Assembly (NCBI RefSeq): GCF_027797205.1
Contig: NZ_CP115607.1
Location: 620,001 to 684,000, forward strand
Reading direction: 5' to 3'
Source of the DNA: Campylobacter sp. VBCF_01 NA2
GTDB taxonomy: Bacteria; Campylobacterota; Campylobacteria; Campylobacterales; Campylobacteraceae
Length of the DNA: 64,000 nucleotides
Shown: positions 42,590 to 50,269 of the stretch, piece after piece
Numbering within the stretch: the first letter of the stretch is position 1
Layout of the letters: every line of letters begins with the position of its first letter
Notes under the pieces: generated by a model
What the model saw: only the letters and a program-made list of their open reading frames with translations
What the model was told of the DNA's origin: nothing
Databases searched by the model: none
Translations under genes and position numbers: made by a program

Positions 42590-44878
42590 CTAAAACAGCC
42601 CCTTTAAAATCCCCTTAACAGCCTCTTTTGCCTTGTCTTCACGGCTTTTTTCTTTGGCGTTGTTTTGCGCGTCAGAATTCGCGTCAGTATTTTGCCCTGA
42701 TTTAGCCCCCTTATCGCCTAAGAGTTTGTCGATACCTTTGCTGATTTCTTTGTTTAATTTTTCCTTTAAATACGCAGAATCTACGCTATATTTTGGGTTT
42801 TGCGTGGTGCCAGTGATTTGGACGCTAATATCCGTTTTTTCGATATTTGCCTTAACTGGGATATTGATTTGCTTGCTTTGGGTGTCAAATTTGCCCCCGC
42901 TCACATTTAGCTTGCTTTTTTGCGCGCTCATATTTGTGTTAAAAGTGATTAAATTTTGCACGATTGTGCCATCTAAGGTTACATTATTATAAACTTCGCC
43001 CGCTAAATCGCGACCTAAAATTTTGCTTACAACGCCCATAAAATCGCTACTTTTGAGGCGTCCTTGATTTATGAGGGAGTTAAATTTACCCTTTTTTGCA
43101 TTTGTGTTGTAGCTAAAATCCATGTCCCCAACGCCGTCGTAAATGTGGCGCACACCAAGCATATCGGTCAGCTCTTTGACCGCGAATTTTGTGAGTTTGA
43201 CGCTGACATCATCGTTTATCATCTTGCCGTTCATCGCCCCGCCAAGGATATTTGACGCAAACGAAACGGCGAAATTTTTAGGTTTATAATCAATTTTGCC
43301 GTTTCCATTAAATTTGCCAAACAGCTCAATGCCAGTTAGAAATTTCATCTTGCTTAAATTTGGCACATTTACGCCATAATCGGCGTTTAGAGTGCTAGTT
43401 TTGAGATTATAAGTGCCAGTTATTTTGTCGAAATTCGCCAAATCTGAGCCAAGTTTGGCGGTAAAATTTGCAAGCGAGTTTTTGATATTTGCGCCCAAAT
43501 TTAGGCTAATTTTCGTATCGCTTGGGAAAGATTTGCCACTAAGTTTGTCGAGGTATTTTTTATAAAGCACGCCATTAGCGATATTTGCGCTAAGTTCGCC
43601 ATTTATTCCAGAATCTAGATTTAGCTTGGCTTCGCCGTTTATCGCGCCATTTCCGATAGCTTCCATGCCCAAAAACGAGGTTATAACTGCCAAATTTAGC
43701 GATTTTGCGCGCACGCTTAGCGCGCTAAGGTTGCCACTAGCTATCAAATTTCCGCCAAGCGCGTCGAGATTTAGGGCTAGGTTAGCTAGTTTGCCCGATT
43801 TTAGCGTGATATCAGCCACGCCCTTGCCAGAGCCTGAAAATTTCTGCCCTGTGATGTGAGAGAGTTTGGCAAAGTCGCTAATAGCGAAATTTGCGCTAAC
43901 TTTGCCGTCTTTGCTAGGTGCATTATACGCGCCATTTATCACGGCTTTAAGGCCGTTTTTAAAGGCGTTTATGTTTGTGTTTTTTAGCGTGAAATCCTTA
44001 AAATCGCTGATTAGCTCGCCACTAGCGAGTAAATCGCCAGAGGTTTCGTAGTTTATGATTTTGGCTAAATTTTTAAGCTCAGGCACGCTTAGGGTAAAAT
44101 CGCTTTGAAGGGTGCGTTTTTGCATATCAAAAACGCTTTGTTTTGCGCTCAAATTTGCCAAATTTGAGCTGATTTCGCTCGTGGCTTTGGCGATACCACC
44201 ACTCACGCTGATATCGGAGTTTAGTGCGATTTTAACGCCACTTGGGATAGTTATGTTTAGATCTTTTAGCGCCTTTTCATTTAGCAATAAATTTTGCGAT
44301 TTTATGGTCGCACTGCCCTCTGGTGCGCCGTTTGTGGCGACGATATTGGAGTTAATGGCGACATTTCCAGTGGCGTAAAGTGGCTGACCTGCCACGGCTA
44401 AAATTTTGGCGACATTTAAATTTGGCGCTACGATTTGCAGGTCTGTGGGCATGAAATCTGTGAGATTAGCTAGAAATTTCACATCGCTATCAAACGCCCG
44501 TCCTGCGCCGTTTGCGCTGATTTTTTGCATATTTCCTAGCACGCGACCATTTAGCGAAACCGCTTCGCCGTCAAGTGCTACGCCAAAGCTTTTTAGATCT
44601 TTTGCGTTTAGCTCGTAGTTTGTGTCGAAGCTTTTGGAAAAAATGTCGTATTTGCCCACCAAATGCGCCGAAATTTCGCCATTAATTAGCGCCGTAATGT
44701 CGAAATCGTCGCAGTTAAGGTCGAATTTATTGAGCTTAATATCAAAGCCTGTTTTTTGCGAAAGGTATCGTTCGATATGAGGCTTAGTGATAGAGTTGCC
44801 AAAATCGCTCCAAAGTAGCGCGAAAACCCCGCCGAAAATCAATCCGATAAAAACCAAAATTCCTATGATATATTTCAT
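42590..44878 (-). CDS. AsmA-like inner-membrane-anchored protein
   Basis: Encodes 762 residues. One N-terminal membrane helix (IIGILVFIGLIFGGVFALLW) is followed by a long periplasmic region of short repetitive beta strands (NLSAKQSVFDMQKRTLQSDF and alike), the pattern of AsmA-like/TamB-like repeating-groove proteins. The C-terminal part (VTLDGTIVQNLITFNTNMSA, then VQITGTTQNPKYSVDSAYLK) is typical of the AsmA C-terminal region, followed by a Lys/Asp-rich tail. Such proteins are proposed to bridge the periplasm and carry phospholipid to the outer membrane. It stands alone. Confidence 0.75.
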   Translation of the reverse strand: MKYIIGILVFIGLIFGGVFALLWSDFGNSITKPHIERYLSQKTGFDIKLNKFDLNCDDFDITALINGEISAHLVGKYDIFSKSFDTNYELNAKDLKSFGVALDGEAVSLNGRVLGNMQKISANGAGRAFDSDVKFLANLTDFMPTDLQIVAPNLNVAKILAVAGQPLYATGNVAINSNIVATNGAPEGSATIKSQNLLLNEKALKDLNITIPSGVKIALNSDISVSGGIAKATSEISSNLANLSAKQSVFDMQKRTLQSDFTLSVPELKNLAKIINYETSGDLLASGELISDFKDFTLKNTNINAFKNGLKAVINGAYNAPSKDGKVSANFAISDFAKLSHITGQKFSGSGKGVADITLKSGKLANLALNLDALGGNLIASGNLSALSVRAKSLNLAVITSFLGMEAIGNGAINGEAKLNLDSGINGELSANIANGVLYKKYLDKLSGKSFPSDTKISLNLGANIKNSLANFTAKLGSDLANFDKITGTYNLKTSTLNADYGVNVPNLSKMKFLTGIELFGKFNGNGKIDYKPKNFAVSFASNILGGAMNGKMINDDVSVKLTKFAVKELTDMLGVRHIYDGVGDMDFSYNTNAKKGKFNSLINQGRLKSSDFMGVVSKILGRDLAGEVYNNVTLDGTIVQNLITFNTNMSAQKSKLNVSGGKFDTQSKQINIPVKANIEKTDISVQITGTTQNPKYSVDSAYLKEKLNKEISKGIDKLLGDKGAKSGQNTDANSDAQNNAKEKSREDKAKEAVKGILKGLF

Positions 44879-44985
44879 AATCTGCCCTTTAAAATTTTTC
44901 GTAAATTTTATCGCATTAGATTAAAATTTTATGCCAAAAATTTTGATAAAATAGGGCAAAATTTATTAAATTTCAAGGATTTTTC

Positions 44986-45894
44986 ATGCTACCGCTAAAA
45001 CAAGTGGAAAATAAAAAAAATAAAAGATTAAATCAAATTTTTGAATTCATCAAATCTCGCCCCGCAAAAACGCAAGAATTAGCCCAAATTTTCGGTGTCA
45101 ATGCAAAGACGATAGGTAGAGATATGGAGATTTTGAGGGATTATGGCGTGGTGAAAGAGGGGTGGAGCTGGAAATACGACCCTAGCGCGCAAATGCGGGA
45201 TTTAAGCGATGAAGAGAGGCTGGTGCTAAGCCTGATAGCAAGTCTGTGCGAAAACATATCCTCTGACTTTTATTTCAAAAATAGTGAGCTGATTTCTGGG
45301 CTACTTGGGGGCATGGACGAGCAGATTTTGGCGTTTTTTGGCAACGAAAAGCTGGATAAAAAATCAATAGAAAAATTTAGCCTTGTCCAAAAAGCGATAA
45401 AAAACAAAAATATCATCAAATGCACTTACGGCAAGCATGAATTCAAAGCAAAACCCCTAAAAATCGCGTTTTTGGAGGGATTTTGGTATTTGTTTGTGTT
45501 CGACTGTGGCGAAGGGGATAGGTTTAAGAAATTTCATTTCAAAGATATCGAAAATATAAAAATCACGCCCGAGGTTTTCAAAACATCCGCACAGGTGCAA
45601 AAGCGCATAAAACAGGCGCGCTCGGTGTGGTTTGAGCTAGAAGACAAGTATAGGGCGAGGCTGTGGATAGATGAAGTGATCGCGAAGTATTTTAGGCGCA
45701 AACCATATATCAACTGCGATTTTACAAAGGAGTGCGAGGACGGCTCGATCGAGATTGAGTTTGGGTTTAGCAATCCTATGGAGGTCAAACCGCTGATTTA
45801 TCGGTTTTTGCCACATATCAAGGTCGTCGAACCAGCCTGGCTAAATGATGAGATAAAAGCGGAAATCGCGGGGTATCTAGGCGAGATAAGCTAG
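44986..45894 (+). CDS. WYL-domain transcriptional regulator
   Basis: Encodes 302 residues. An N-terminal winged HTH (RLNQIFEFIKSRPAKTQELA, then TIGRDMEILRDYGVVKEG, about 15-62) of the DeoR/HTH_11 kind is followed by a WYL domain. There VQKAIKNKNIIKCTYGKHEF and KPLKIAFLEGFWYLFVFDC supply the ligand-binding Sm-like barrel, and a WCX extension closes the protein (about 215-302). WYL regulators often respond to nucleic acids or DNA damage and are common in defence loci, but no defence genes lie here. ATG follows AAGGATTTTTC. Confidence 0.88.
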   Translation: MLPLKQVENKKNKRLNQIFEFIKSRPAKTQELAQIFGVNAKTIGRDMEILRDYGVVKEGWSWKYDPSAQMRDLSDEERLVLSLIASLCENISSDFYFKNSELISGLLGGMDEQILAFFGNEKLDKKSIEKFSLVQKAIKNKNIIKCTYGKHEFKAKPLKIAFLEGFWYLFVFDCGEGDRFKKFHFKDIENIKITPEVFKTSAQVQKRIKQARSVWFELEDKYRARLWIDEVIAKYFRRKPYINCDFTKECEDGSIEIEFGFSNPMEVKPLIYRFLPHIKVVEPAWLNDEIKAEIAGYLGEIS

Positions 45895-45921
45895 CTTTGC
45901 AAACTTTGCTTATCGCGCGAT

Positions 45922-46278
45922 TTACAAATAACTAGCTTCAAGCCTATCGTTTATGCCATCTAGTCTGTGCTCTAAATCGATTATTGTGTTTTCTAAAACC
46001 GCTATTTTCTCTTCTAAATTTGATATTTTTTTCTCTAAATTTCGCTCGTTGTCTTGCACATCGATTATCGTGTCTCTTAGAAATTCTATATCGTTTTTTA
46101 AATCCGATACTATTTTGTTTAAACTATCATCGTGGTATTGTGAATAATCAGTAATTTTTTTATCGCCAACTTTGAAATCTTTGATTATTTGTATAGCTTC
46201 TTCTTCGTCCTTGACGCTAAATGTGCCAAAATGAGCACCTGCCGGTCTGAAAAGTCCAAAACTAATCTTGTTGTCTTC
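45922..46278 (-). pseudogene. Coiled-coil protein frame without a normal start codon
   Basis: An open frame of 118 codons on the minus strand begins EDNKISFGLFRPAGAHFGTF (46278-46219) and ends in a leucine-zipper-like coiled coil (ISNLEEKIAVLENTIIDLEH) before TAA at 45922-45924. It has no ATG, GTG or TTG in its first 70 or so codons. The AAG just before the first GAA would be ATG with one base change. An ATT at 46266, preceded by AAAGGAAG at suitable spacing, could be a rare start. So it is either a start-lost gene or one with a non-standard start. No family recognised. Confidence 0.55.
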
Positions 46279-46446
46279 CTTTAAATTTCGATTGGATTTT
46301 ACTCAAAATTTTAGACACTTTTGTGTCAAATTTAGCTACGAAAATTTCTAAATTTGACAAATTTTCGGTGATTTTATCACTATACGCGCGCTCTTAAAAT
46401 GCTATAATCGCGCCAAATTCGTAAAATTTAGAAAAAAGGAGAGAAT
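46279..46446 (+). promoter_or_regulatory. Promoter region of the DUF2892 gene with a small palindrome
   Basis: TGCTATAAT (extended -10; TATAAT at 46403-46408) lies 39 nt before the ATG at 46447. Further up, GACAC TTTT GTGTC (46314-46327) is a perfect short inverted repeat that could be an operator. Confidence 0.45.
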
Positions 46447-46623
46447 ATGCAAAGCATAAAAAGCCGTATGATTCGCATAGTAATCGGCGCGATAATCATG
46501 GTAGTTGGGGCGTTTTATCACAGCTGGTGGGGCGCAGTGGGGCTAGTGCCGTTTGTCGTGGGGGTGAGTGGATTTTGTCCTGCGTGTTATTTTTTGAATC
46601 GTTGCAAACTGCCACAAAATTAA
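46447..46623 (+). CDS. DUF2892 / YgaP-like small membrane protein
   Basis: Encodes 58 residues. ATG follows AAAAAGGAGAGAAT, a very strong ribosome site. The protein is two membrane helices (RIVIGAIIMVVGAFYH and WWGAVGLVPFVVGVSGF) followed by CPACYFLNRC, the pattern of the DUF2892 family (membrane half of YgaP). The CxxC pair after the second helix is a usual feature. Its role is unknown; some relatives are joined to rhodanese domains. Confidence 0.8.
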   Translation: MQSIKSRMIRIVIGAIIMVVGAFYHSWWGAVGLVPFVVGVSGFCPACYFLNRCKLPQN

Positions 46624-46632
46624 AATTTAAAA

Positions 46633-46652
46633 GTAGGGCAAGCTTGCCCTAC
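46633..46652. terminator. Perfect 20-bp palindrome between convergent genes
   Basis: GTAGGGCAAGCTTGCCCTAC, between the DUF2892 gene and the TRAP binding protein gene. It could form a hairpin in either transcript, though no long U run follows. Its GGGCAA/TTGCCC core resembles the family-2 repeats. Confidence 0.55.
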
Positions 46653-46655
46653 AAA

Positions 46656-47729
46656 TTAATTCGAAGTATTTGAATCGCTTGAAGTGTTGTTGATATAGGC
46701 GTTTGTGCTGATTTTGTTCCACTCGCGACCGATTTTTAAAAACGCTCTTTGGCTATCCAAAATCTCTTTGAAAAGCGGATCTTTCGCACTTTCTTCATCT
46801 AAAATTTCATTTGTCGCGCTTCTTAGTTTCTCGACTACATCGGCTGGGAAATTGCGGACTTGCACATTTGGAAACTGCGCTTTAAGCTCTGCCCAAATTT
46901 TAGAATTCTCATAAAAGCCCTTGTTTTGGAAGTTTTCGCCAGCCATACGAGCTGCTGCTTCGATGATAGCTTGCAAATCAGCAGGAAGCTTCTCGAAAGC
47001 CTTTAAATTCACCAAAATTTGGCAATCCCCAGCTGGTTCTTGCCAGCCTGTGTAGTAGTAGTTCGCCACTTTGTGGAAGCCAAGAGGCATATCATACACC
47101 GGGCTTACCCACTCCACAGCGTCGATTGTTCCCATTTCTAGCGCCATAAATAGCTCGCCAGTTGGGACAGTGTTTATCGTAGCGCCTAGTTTGCTCATTA
47201 CCTCGCCACCAAAGCCAGGAATTCTAAATTTAATGCCCTGCAAATCGGCAAGAGAGTTGATCTCTTTTTTGAACCAACCACCCATTTGCATGCCAGTTGA
47301 GCCCATTAGAAATGTCTTCATGCCATACGCGCTAAACATTTTGTCATTTAGCTCTTTTCCGCCACCATAATAATACCAAGCGTGTTGCTCATCAGTAGTC
47401 ATACCAAATGGCACGGCAGTCCATAGCATGGTCTTTGCGTCCTTGCCTTTGTAGTAATACAGCGAAGTATAGCCTAAATCATACTGACCGCTTTTGACGA
47501 AATCAAAAACACCAAAGCTGGCTTTGTGCTTTGACGGAGTGTCGATACGGATTTCCAATCGTCCGCCACTTAGCTCTTCGGCGTATTTTTTAAATTCATT
47601 AGCCGCGTCGCCAAGGACAGGCATAGTGCTCTCCCAGGTGCTAGCTAGGCGCAAGCGGTATTTTTTCTCCGCTGCGAAAGCGTGTGTCGAAAAAAGCATT
47701 ACAAATGCTAAAACTAAAAATTTTTTCAT
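46656..47729 (-). CDS. TRAP transporter substrate-binding protein (DctP family), orphan
   Basis: Encodes 357 residues with signal peptide MKKFLVLAFVMLFSTHAFA. The mature protein starts KKYRLRLASTWESTMPVLGD, with ELFMALEMGTIDAVEWVSP (the signature segment with the Arg-and-acid substrate site nearby at FRIPGFGGEVMSKLG) and YYYTGWQEPAGDCQILVN. The last 12 residues are Ser/Asn-rich. The close match of the YYTGWQEP and GTIDAVEW segments to TakP-type binders suggests a 2-oxo acid or lactate ligand. No DctQ or DctM membrane gene is adjacent, so it must use partners elsewhere. Confidence 0.9.
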   Translation of the reverse strand: MKKFLVLAFVMLFSTHAFAAEKKYRLRLASTWESTMPVLGDAANEFKKYAEELSGGRLEIRIDTPSKHKASFGVFDFVKSGQYDLGYTSLYYYKGKDAKTMLWTAVPFGMTTDEQHAWYYYGGGKELNDKMFSAYGMKTFLMGSTGMQMGGWFKKEINSLADLQGIKFRIPGFGGEVMSKLGATINTVPTGELFMALEMGTIDAVEWVSPVYDMPLGFHKVANYYYTGWQEPAGDCQILVNLKAFEKLPADLQAIIEAAARMAGENFQNKGFYENSKIWAELKAQFPNVQVRNFPADVVEKLRSATNEILDEESAKDPLFKEILDSQRAFLKIGREWNKISTNAYINNTSSDSNTSN

Positions 47730-47760
47730 AAAAATCTCCCTTCAATAAATTTTTAAAATT

Positions 47761-47994
47761 TTAATTAAATAATTCAGGTTTGTTTGCGCGCAAAAACTCA
47801 ACCACAGCGATTGGTTCGTCTGCACCCTGCGCGTCTGAGTTTTGCAGGACTTCGTCGATATTTTCGATATAGGCTTGCGCGGCGGCTTGGAGTTTGTCGC
47901 GTCTGACGCCAGCGTAGATTAGCATGGCTTCGAGTGTGATATTTAGCTCGTAGATTAAATCATCGTTGCTTAAATTTTCGTTTTCAGATTTCAT
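47761..47994 (-). CDS. Small protein of unknown function
   Basis: Encodes 77 residues, acidic and mostly helical (DDLIYELNITLEAMLIYAGV, AAAQAYIENIDEVLQ), no membrane segment. No family recognised. It overlaps the DHH phosphoesterase gene by 11 nt, which strongly suggests it is translated with it. Confidence 0.6.
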   Translation of the reverse strand: MKSENENLSNDDLIYELNITLEAMLIYAGVRRDKLQAAAQAYIENIDEVLQNSDAQGADEPIAVVEFLRANKPELFN

Positions 47995-49030
47995 TTTCTG
48001 CCTTTTGGGTTTTTAAATTTATGAGTTGTTCGATTTGGGACTTTATCGCTTCGTATGAATTCGCGTCCTTAAAGCCGATAAAAATCCCGCCACTAGCGTT
48101 TGCGTGTCCGCCACCGCCAAGTAGATTTTTCGCCATTGCGCTCACATCGACTTTGCCGTTTGCACGGAAACTTAGCGTTTTTTTCGAGGTTACATCGATG
48201 AAAAAGTCCATATCAGGGTTGCGCGTCAAAAAGTCATTTCCGATGACGCTGACATTGCCGATATTGTAGGTCAAAATGCCTTTGTGGTTCTCGTATTTGA
48301 TGATAAATTTGTCTTTTTGCGCGCCAAGGAGCGTGACGACATAATCCGAGATTAGGTTGCTTAGCGTGTCATTTCGCTCGGCGTTAAAAAAGCTTTTTTT
48401 GATAGCGTGAAGCGCGTCATCTAGGGCGATGTGAGGCTCGTTTAAATTTTGAAATTCAAAAATTTTATTTAGCAAAAAATTTATATACTCTCTGCTTTGC
48501 TCTTCGAACATGATTTTGTTGATCTCTTTTGCGCCCGCGACCATACCAAGGCAAACCTTGCCAAGCTCGAACTCGCTCTCATCTTTTAGCCAGATATCGA
48601 CTGCATTTACGACCTTGACAAATTTCGCTAGCTCTTCGTCCTCGCCAAAAATCGCGCTGAAAAAATCATAGGTGATTTTGGTAGCGCAACGAGAATTATC
48701 CAGCAGATACCAAGGGTGCTTTTGCGCGCACTCTGCGCCACTTTGGTGATGATCGAGCAAGAAAATTTTGGCGTTTTTTTGCGCTAATTGTGTTTGAAAT
48801 TTCTCACACTGAGCGGGGAGCAAATTTAGATCAGTTATCAAAACAAGTGATTTTGCGTCTGGGTTAGTTTGCAAATTTTCATCGATTTTGCCCAAAATTT
48901 GGTCAAATTTTTCGACGATTTCTTTGCCATAATTTGCGTTAAAAAACTCCACGCCACTAAGGTAGTGCGCGACTACGAGCTGGGCAGAGTATCCGTCTAA
49001 ATCGGTGTGGCTTAGGTGGTAAATTTTCAT
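47984..49030 (-). CDS. DHH family phosphoesterase (NrnA/NrnB-like)
   Basis: Encodes 348 residues. The DHH metal motifs are all present: HTDLDGYSAQLV near 7-18 (DxD), VLITDLNLL, FLLDHHQSGAEC (the DHH motif), and VVNAVDIWLKDE. The DHHA1 domain ends with LGGGGHANASGG, which binds the phosphate. Members degrade short RNAs or cyclic dinucleotides in the cytoplasm; which one applies here is unknown. Its start overlaps the stop of the Rrf2 gene by 1 nt. Confidence 0.88.
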   Translation of the reverse strand: MKIYHLSHTDLDGYSAQLVVAHYLSGVEFFNANYGKEIVEKFDQILGKIDENLQTNPDAKSLVLITDLNLLPAQCEKFQTQLAQKNAKIFLLDHHQSGAECAQKHPWYLLDNSRCATKITYDFFSAIFGEDEELAKFVKVVNAVDIWLKDESEFELGKVCLGMVAGAKEINKIMFEEQSREYINFLLNKIFEFQNLNEPHIALDDALHAIKKSFFNAERNDTLSNLISDYVVTLLGAQKDKFIIKYENHKGILTYNIGNVSVIGNDFLTRNPDMDFFIDVTSKKTLSFRANGKVDVSAMAKNLLGGGGHANASGGIFIGFKDANSYEAIKSQIEQLINLKTQKAENEI

Positions 49031-49446
49031 TAACGCTCTTTTTTGATAATGTCTTGCAAGGTGACATTTTGCATATACTCATCGACTTTGTCTTGAAGCT
49101 CGTTAAACATGAGATTTACGCGACACAAAGCCCGTCCGTTTGGGCAGCCTTTGGTGCCTTCTTGTGTGCAATCAAAAATCGAAGCTTTGCGTTTTTCGGC
49201 GCTTGTGATGATTTCAAGTAGGGTGATTTCGCTAGGTTTTTTGGCTAGGCTAAATCCGCCTTTTGCACCTTTAAATGAGTTTAAAAGCTTGCTTCTGGCT
49301 AGGCTTTGCAAAATTTTGGCTAAAAAACTGCGTGAAATTTGAAGTTTTTCAGATATCGTATCGACATCCACAGATTCGCTATTTTGATTTTGAGCTATGC
49401 AAATCATCGCAAGTAGGGCGTATTCTGACGCTTTTGTAAAGAGCAT
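49030..49446 (-). CDS. Rrf2 family transcriptional regulator
   Basis: Encodes 138 residues. The winged HTH (ISEKLQISRSFLAKILQSLA, then LLNSFKGAKGGFSLAK) is the Rrf2 signature, and three Cys (in DCTQEGTKGC and NGRALC, about 91-105) are placed to hold an iron-sulfur cluster as in IscR/NsrR. The frame is open to 49494, but the ATG at 49446 follows AAGGAGAGAAA and starts the conserved part. It lies next to rpsO, divergent, as I recall in C. jejuni (Cj0883c). Confidence 0.92.
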   Translation of the reverse strand: MLFTKASEYALLAMICIAQNQNSESVDVDTISEKLQISRSFLAKILQSLARSKLLNSFKGAKGGFSLAKKPSEITLLEIITSAEKRKASIFDCTQEGTKGCPNGRALCRVNLMFNELQDKVDEYMQNVTLQDIIKKER

Positions 49447-49512
49447 TTTCTCTCCTTTTTTGATAAATCCGACTATTTTACCCAAAAAAAGCAAAAATTT
49501 AGGTAAATTTAG

Positions 49513-49518
49513 TATAAT
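49513..49518 (+). promoter_or_regulatory. Probable -10 box of rpsO
   Basis: TATAAT 37 nt upstream of the rpsO start; the ribosome site AGGAGGT is a perfect match. Confidence 0.6.
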
Positions 49519-49554
49519 TACCGCTTATTTTATTTCACCGATCAGGAGGTCATT

Positions 49555-49827
49555 ATGGCTTTAGACACGGCTCAAAAAGCACAAATAGTTGCGAAATTCG
49601 CTAGAAAAGAGAAAGATACAGGTTCAGCAGAGGTGCAAATCGCGCTACTTTCTGCAAAAATTGCATATCTTACAGATCACATCAAAGCAAATCCAAAAGA
49701 TTTCTCGTCTCGCCTTGGACTACTTAAAATCGTAGGTCAAAGAAAAAGAATGATGAAATATCTAAAAAATAAAGATTACGCTACATACTCAAAACTAGTT
49801 GCAGAACTTGGTTTAAGAGATAAATAA
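49555..49827 (+). CDS. rpsO: 30S ribosomal protein S15
   Basis: Encodes 90 residues, the standard length. GSAEVQIALLSAKIAYLTDH and SRLGLLKIVGQRKRMMKYLK are the S15 landmarks. S15 binds 16S rRNA early in small-subunit assembly and can repress its own mRNA. ATG follows AGGAGGTCATT. It is a single gene with its own promoter and terminator. Confidence 0.98.
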   Translation: MALDTAQKAQIVAKFARKEKDTGSAEVQIALLSAKIAYLTDHIKANPKDFSSRLGLLKIVGQRKRMMKYLKNKDYATYSKLVAELGLRDK

Positions 49828-49848
49828 TTTCAGTTTTTATTTTGTCTT

Positions 49849-49883
49849 AAAGCGCGTCTAGCCTCGCTAGATGCGCTTTTTTT
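49849..49883 (+). terminator. Intrinsic terminator after rpsO
   Basis: Arms AAAGCGCGTCTAGC and GCTAGATGCGCTTT (one G-T pair) with loop CTC, then a T7 run. Confidence 0.9.
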
Positions 49884-50221
49884 ATAACTAAAAATTTAAA
49901 ATTTTTAAGTGATAATCATCAATTTATAACGCACAAAACACAGCGATATTCAAATTTTAAAAGCCTATACCTAAAATTTAGTAATCTTATGCGAAAAATT
50001 TTCGTGTGCTGTGCTTTGTATGGGACATACAAGTTGAAATTTTTTATTATAAAAAAAATTAAACATCGCAAAGATAAATTTTGCATTATAAAATTTTATA
50101 AATTCGGTGATAAAAATTTTTCAGTTTTGACGACTTTACTTGTTATATTTACTCGTAGTAAAAAACAATAAAAATTTTCAAATTTCCTCGCAAATTCCCC
50201 AAATTTTAGCCCATTTTAAGA
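49884..50221. other. AT-rich gap with no supported gene
   Basis: About 340 nt. A 60-codon frame at 49989-50171 has no ribosome site and no recognisable protein features. No RNA gene seen. Confidence 0.5.
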
Positions 50222-50242
50222 GGGGGGGGGATACAATATAAA
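50222..50242 (+). promoter_or_regulatory. Nine-G tract abutting a -10 box: probable phase-variable promoter
   Basis: G9 (50222-50230) is followed at once by ATACAATATAAA, which contains TACAAT (50232-50237) and TATAAA (50237-50242). The start codon is at 50270 with AAAGGG before it. The tract therefore lies where the spacer between -35 and -10 would be. In Campylobacter, runs of eight or more G change length by slipped-strand mispairing. Confidence 0.6.
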
Positions 50243-50269
50243 CTTTATTTTTTTTACAAAGGGCGAAAA

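Noticed and set aside
45953-46147. Plus-strand 64-residue frame
   Set aside because: It is the complement of the coiled-coil frame at 45922-46278; its Ser/Phe-rich composition is what antisense of a Lys/Glu-rich coil gives.
49989-50171. 60-residue reading frame in the rpsO gap
   Set aside because: No ribosome site, biased Lys/Phe/Ile composition expected from AT-rich non-coding DNA, no recognisable features.
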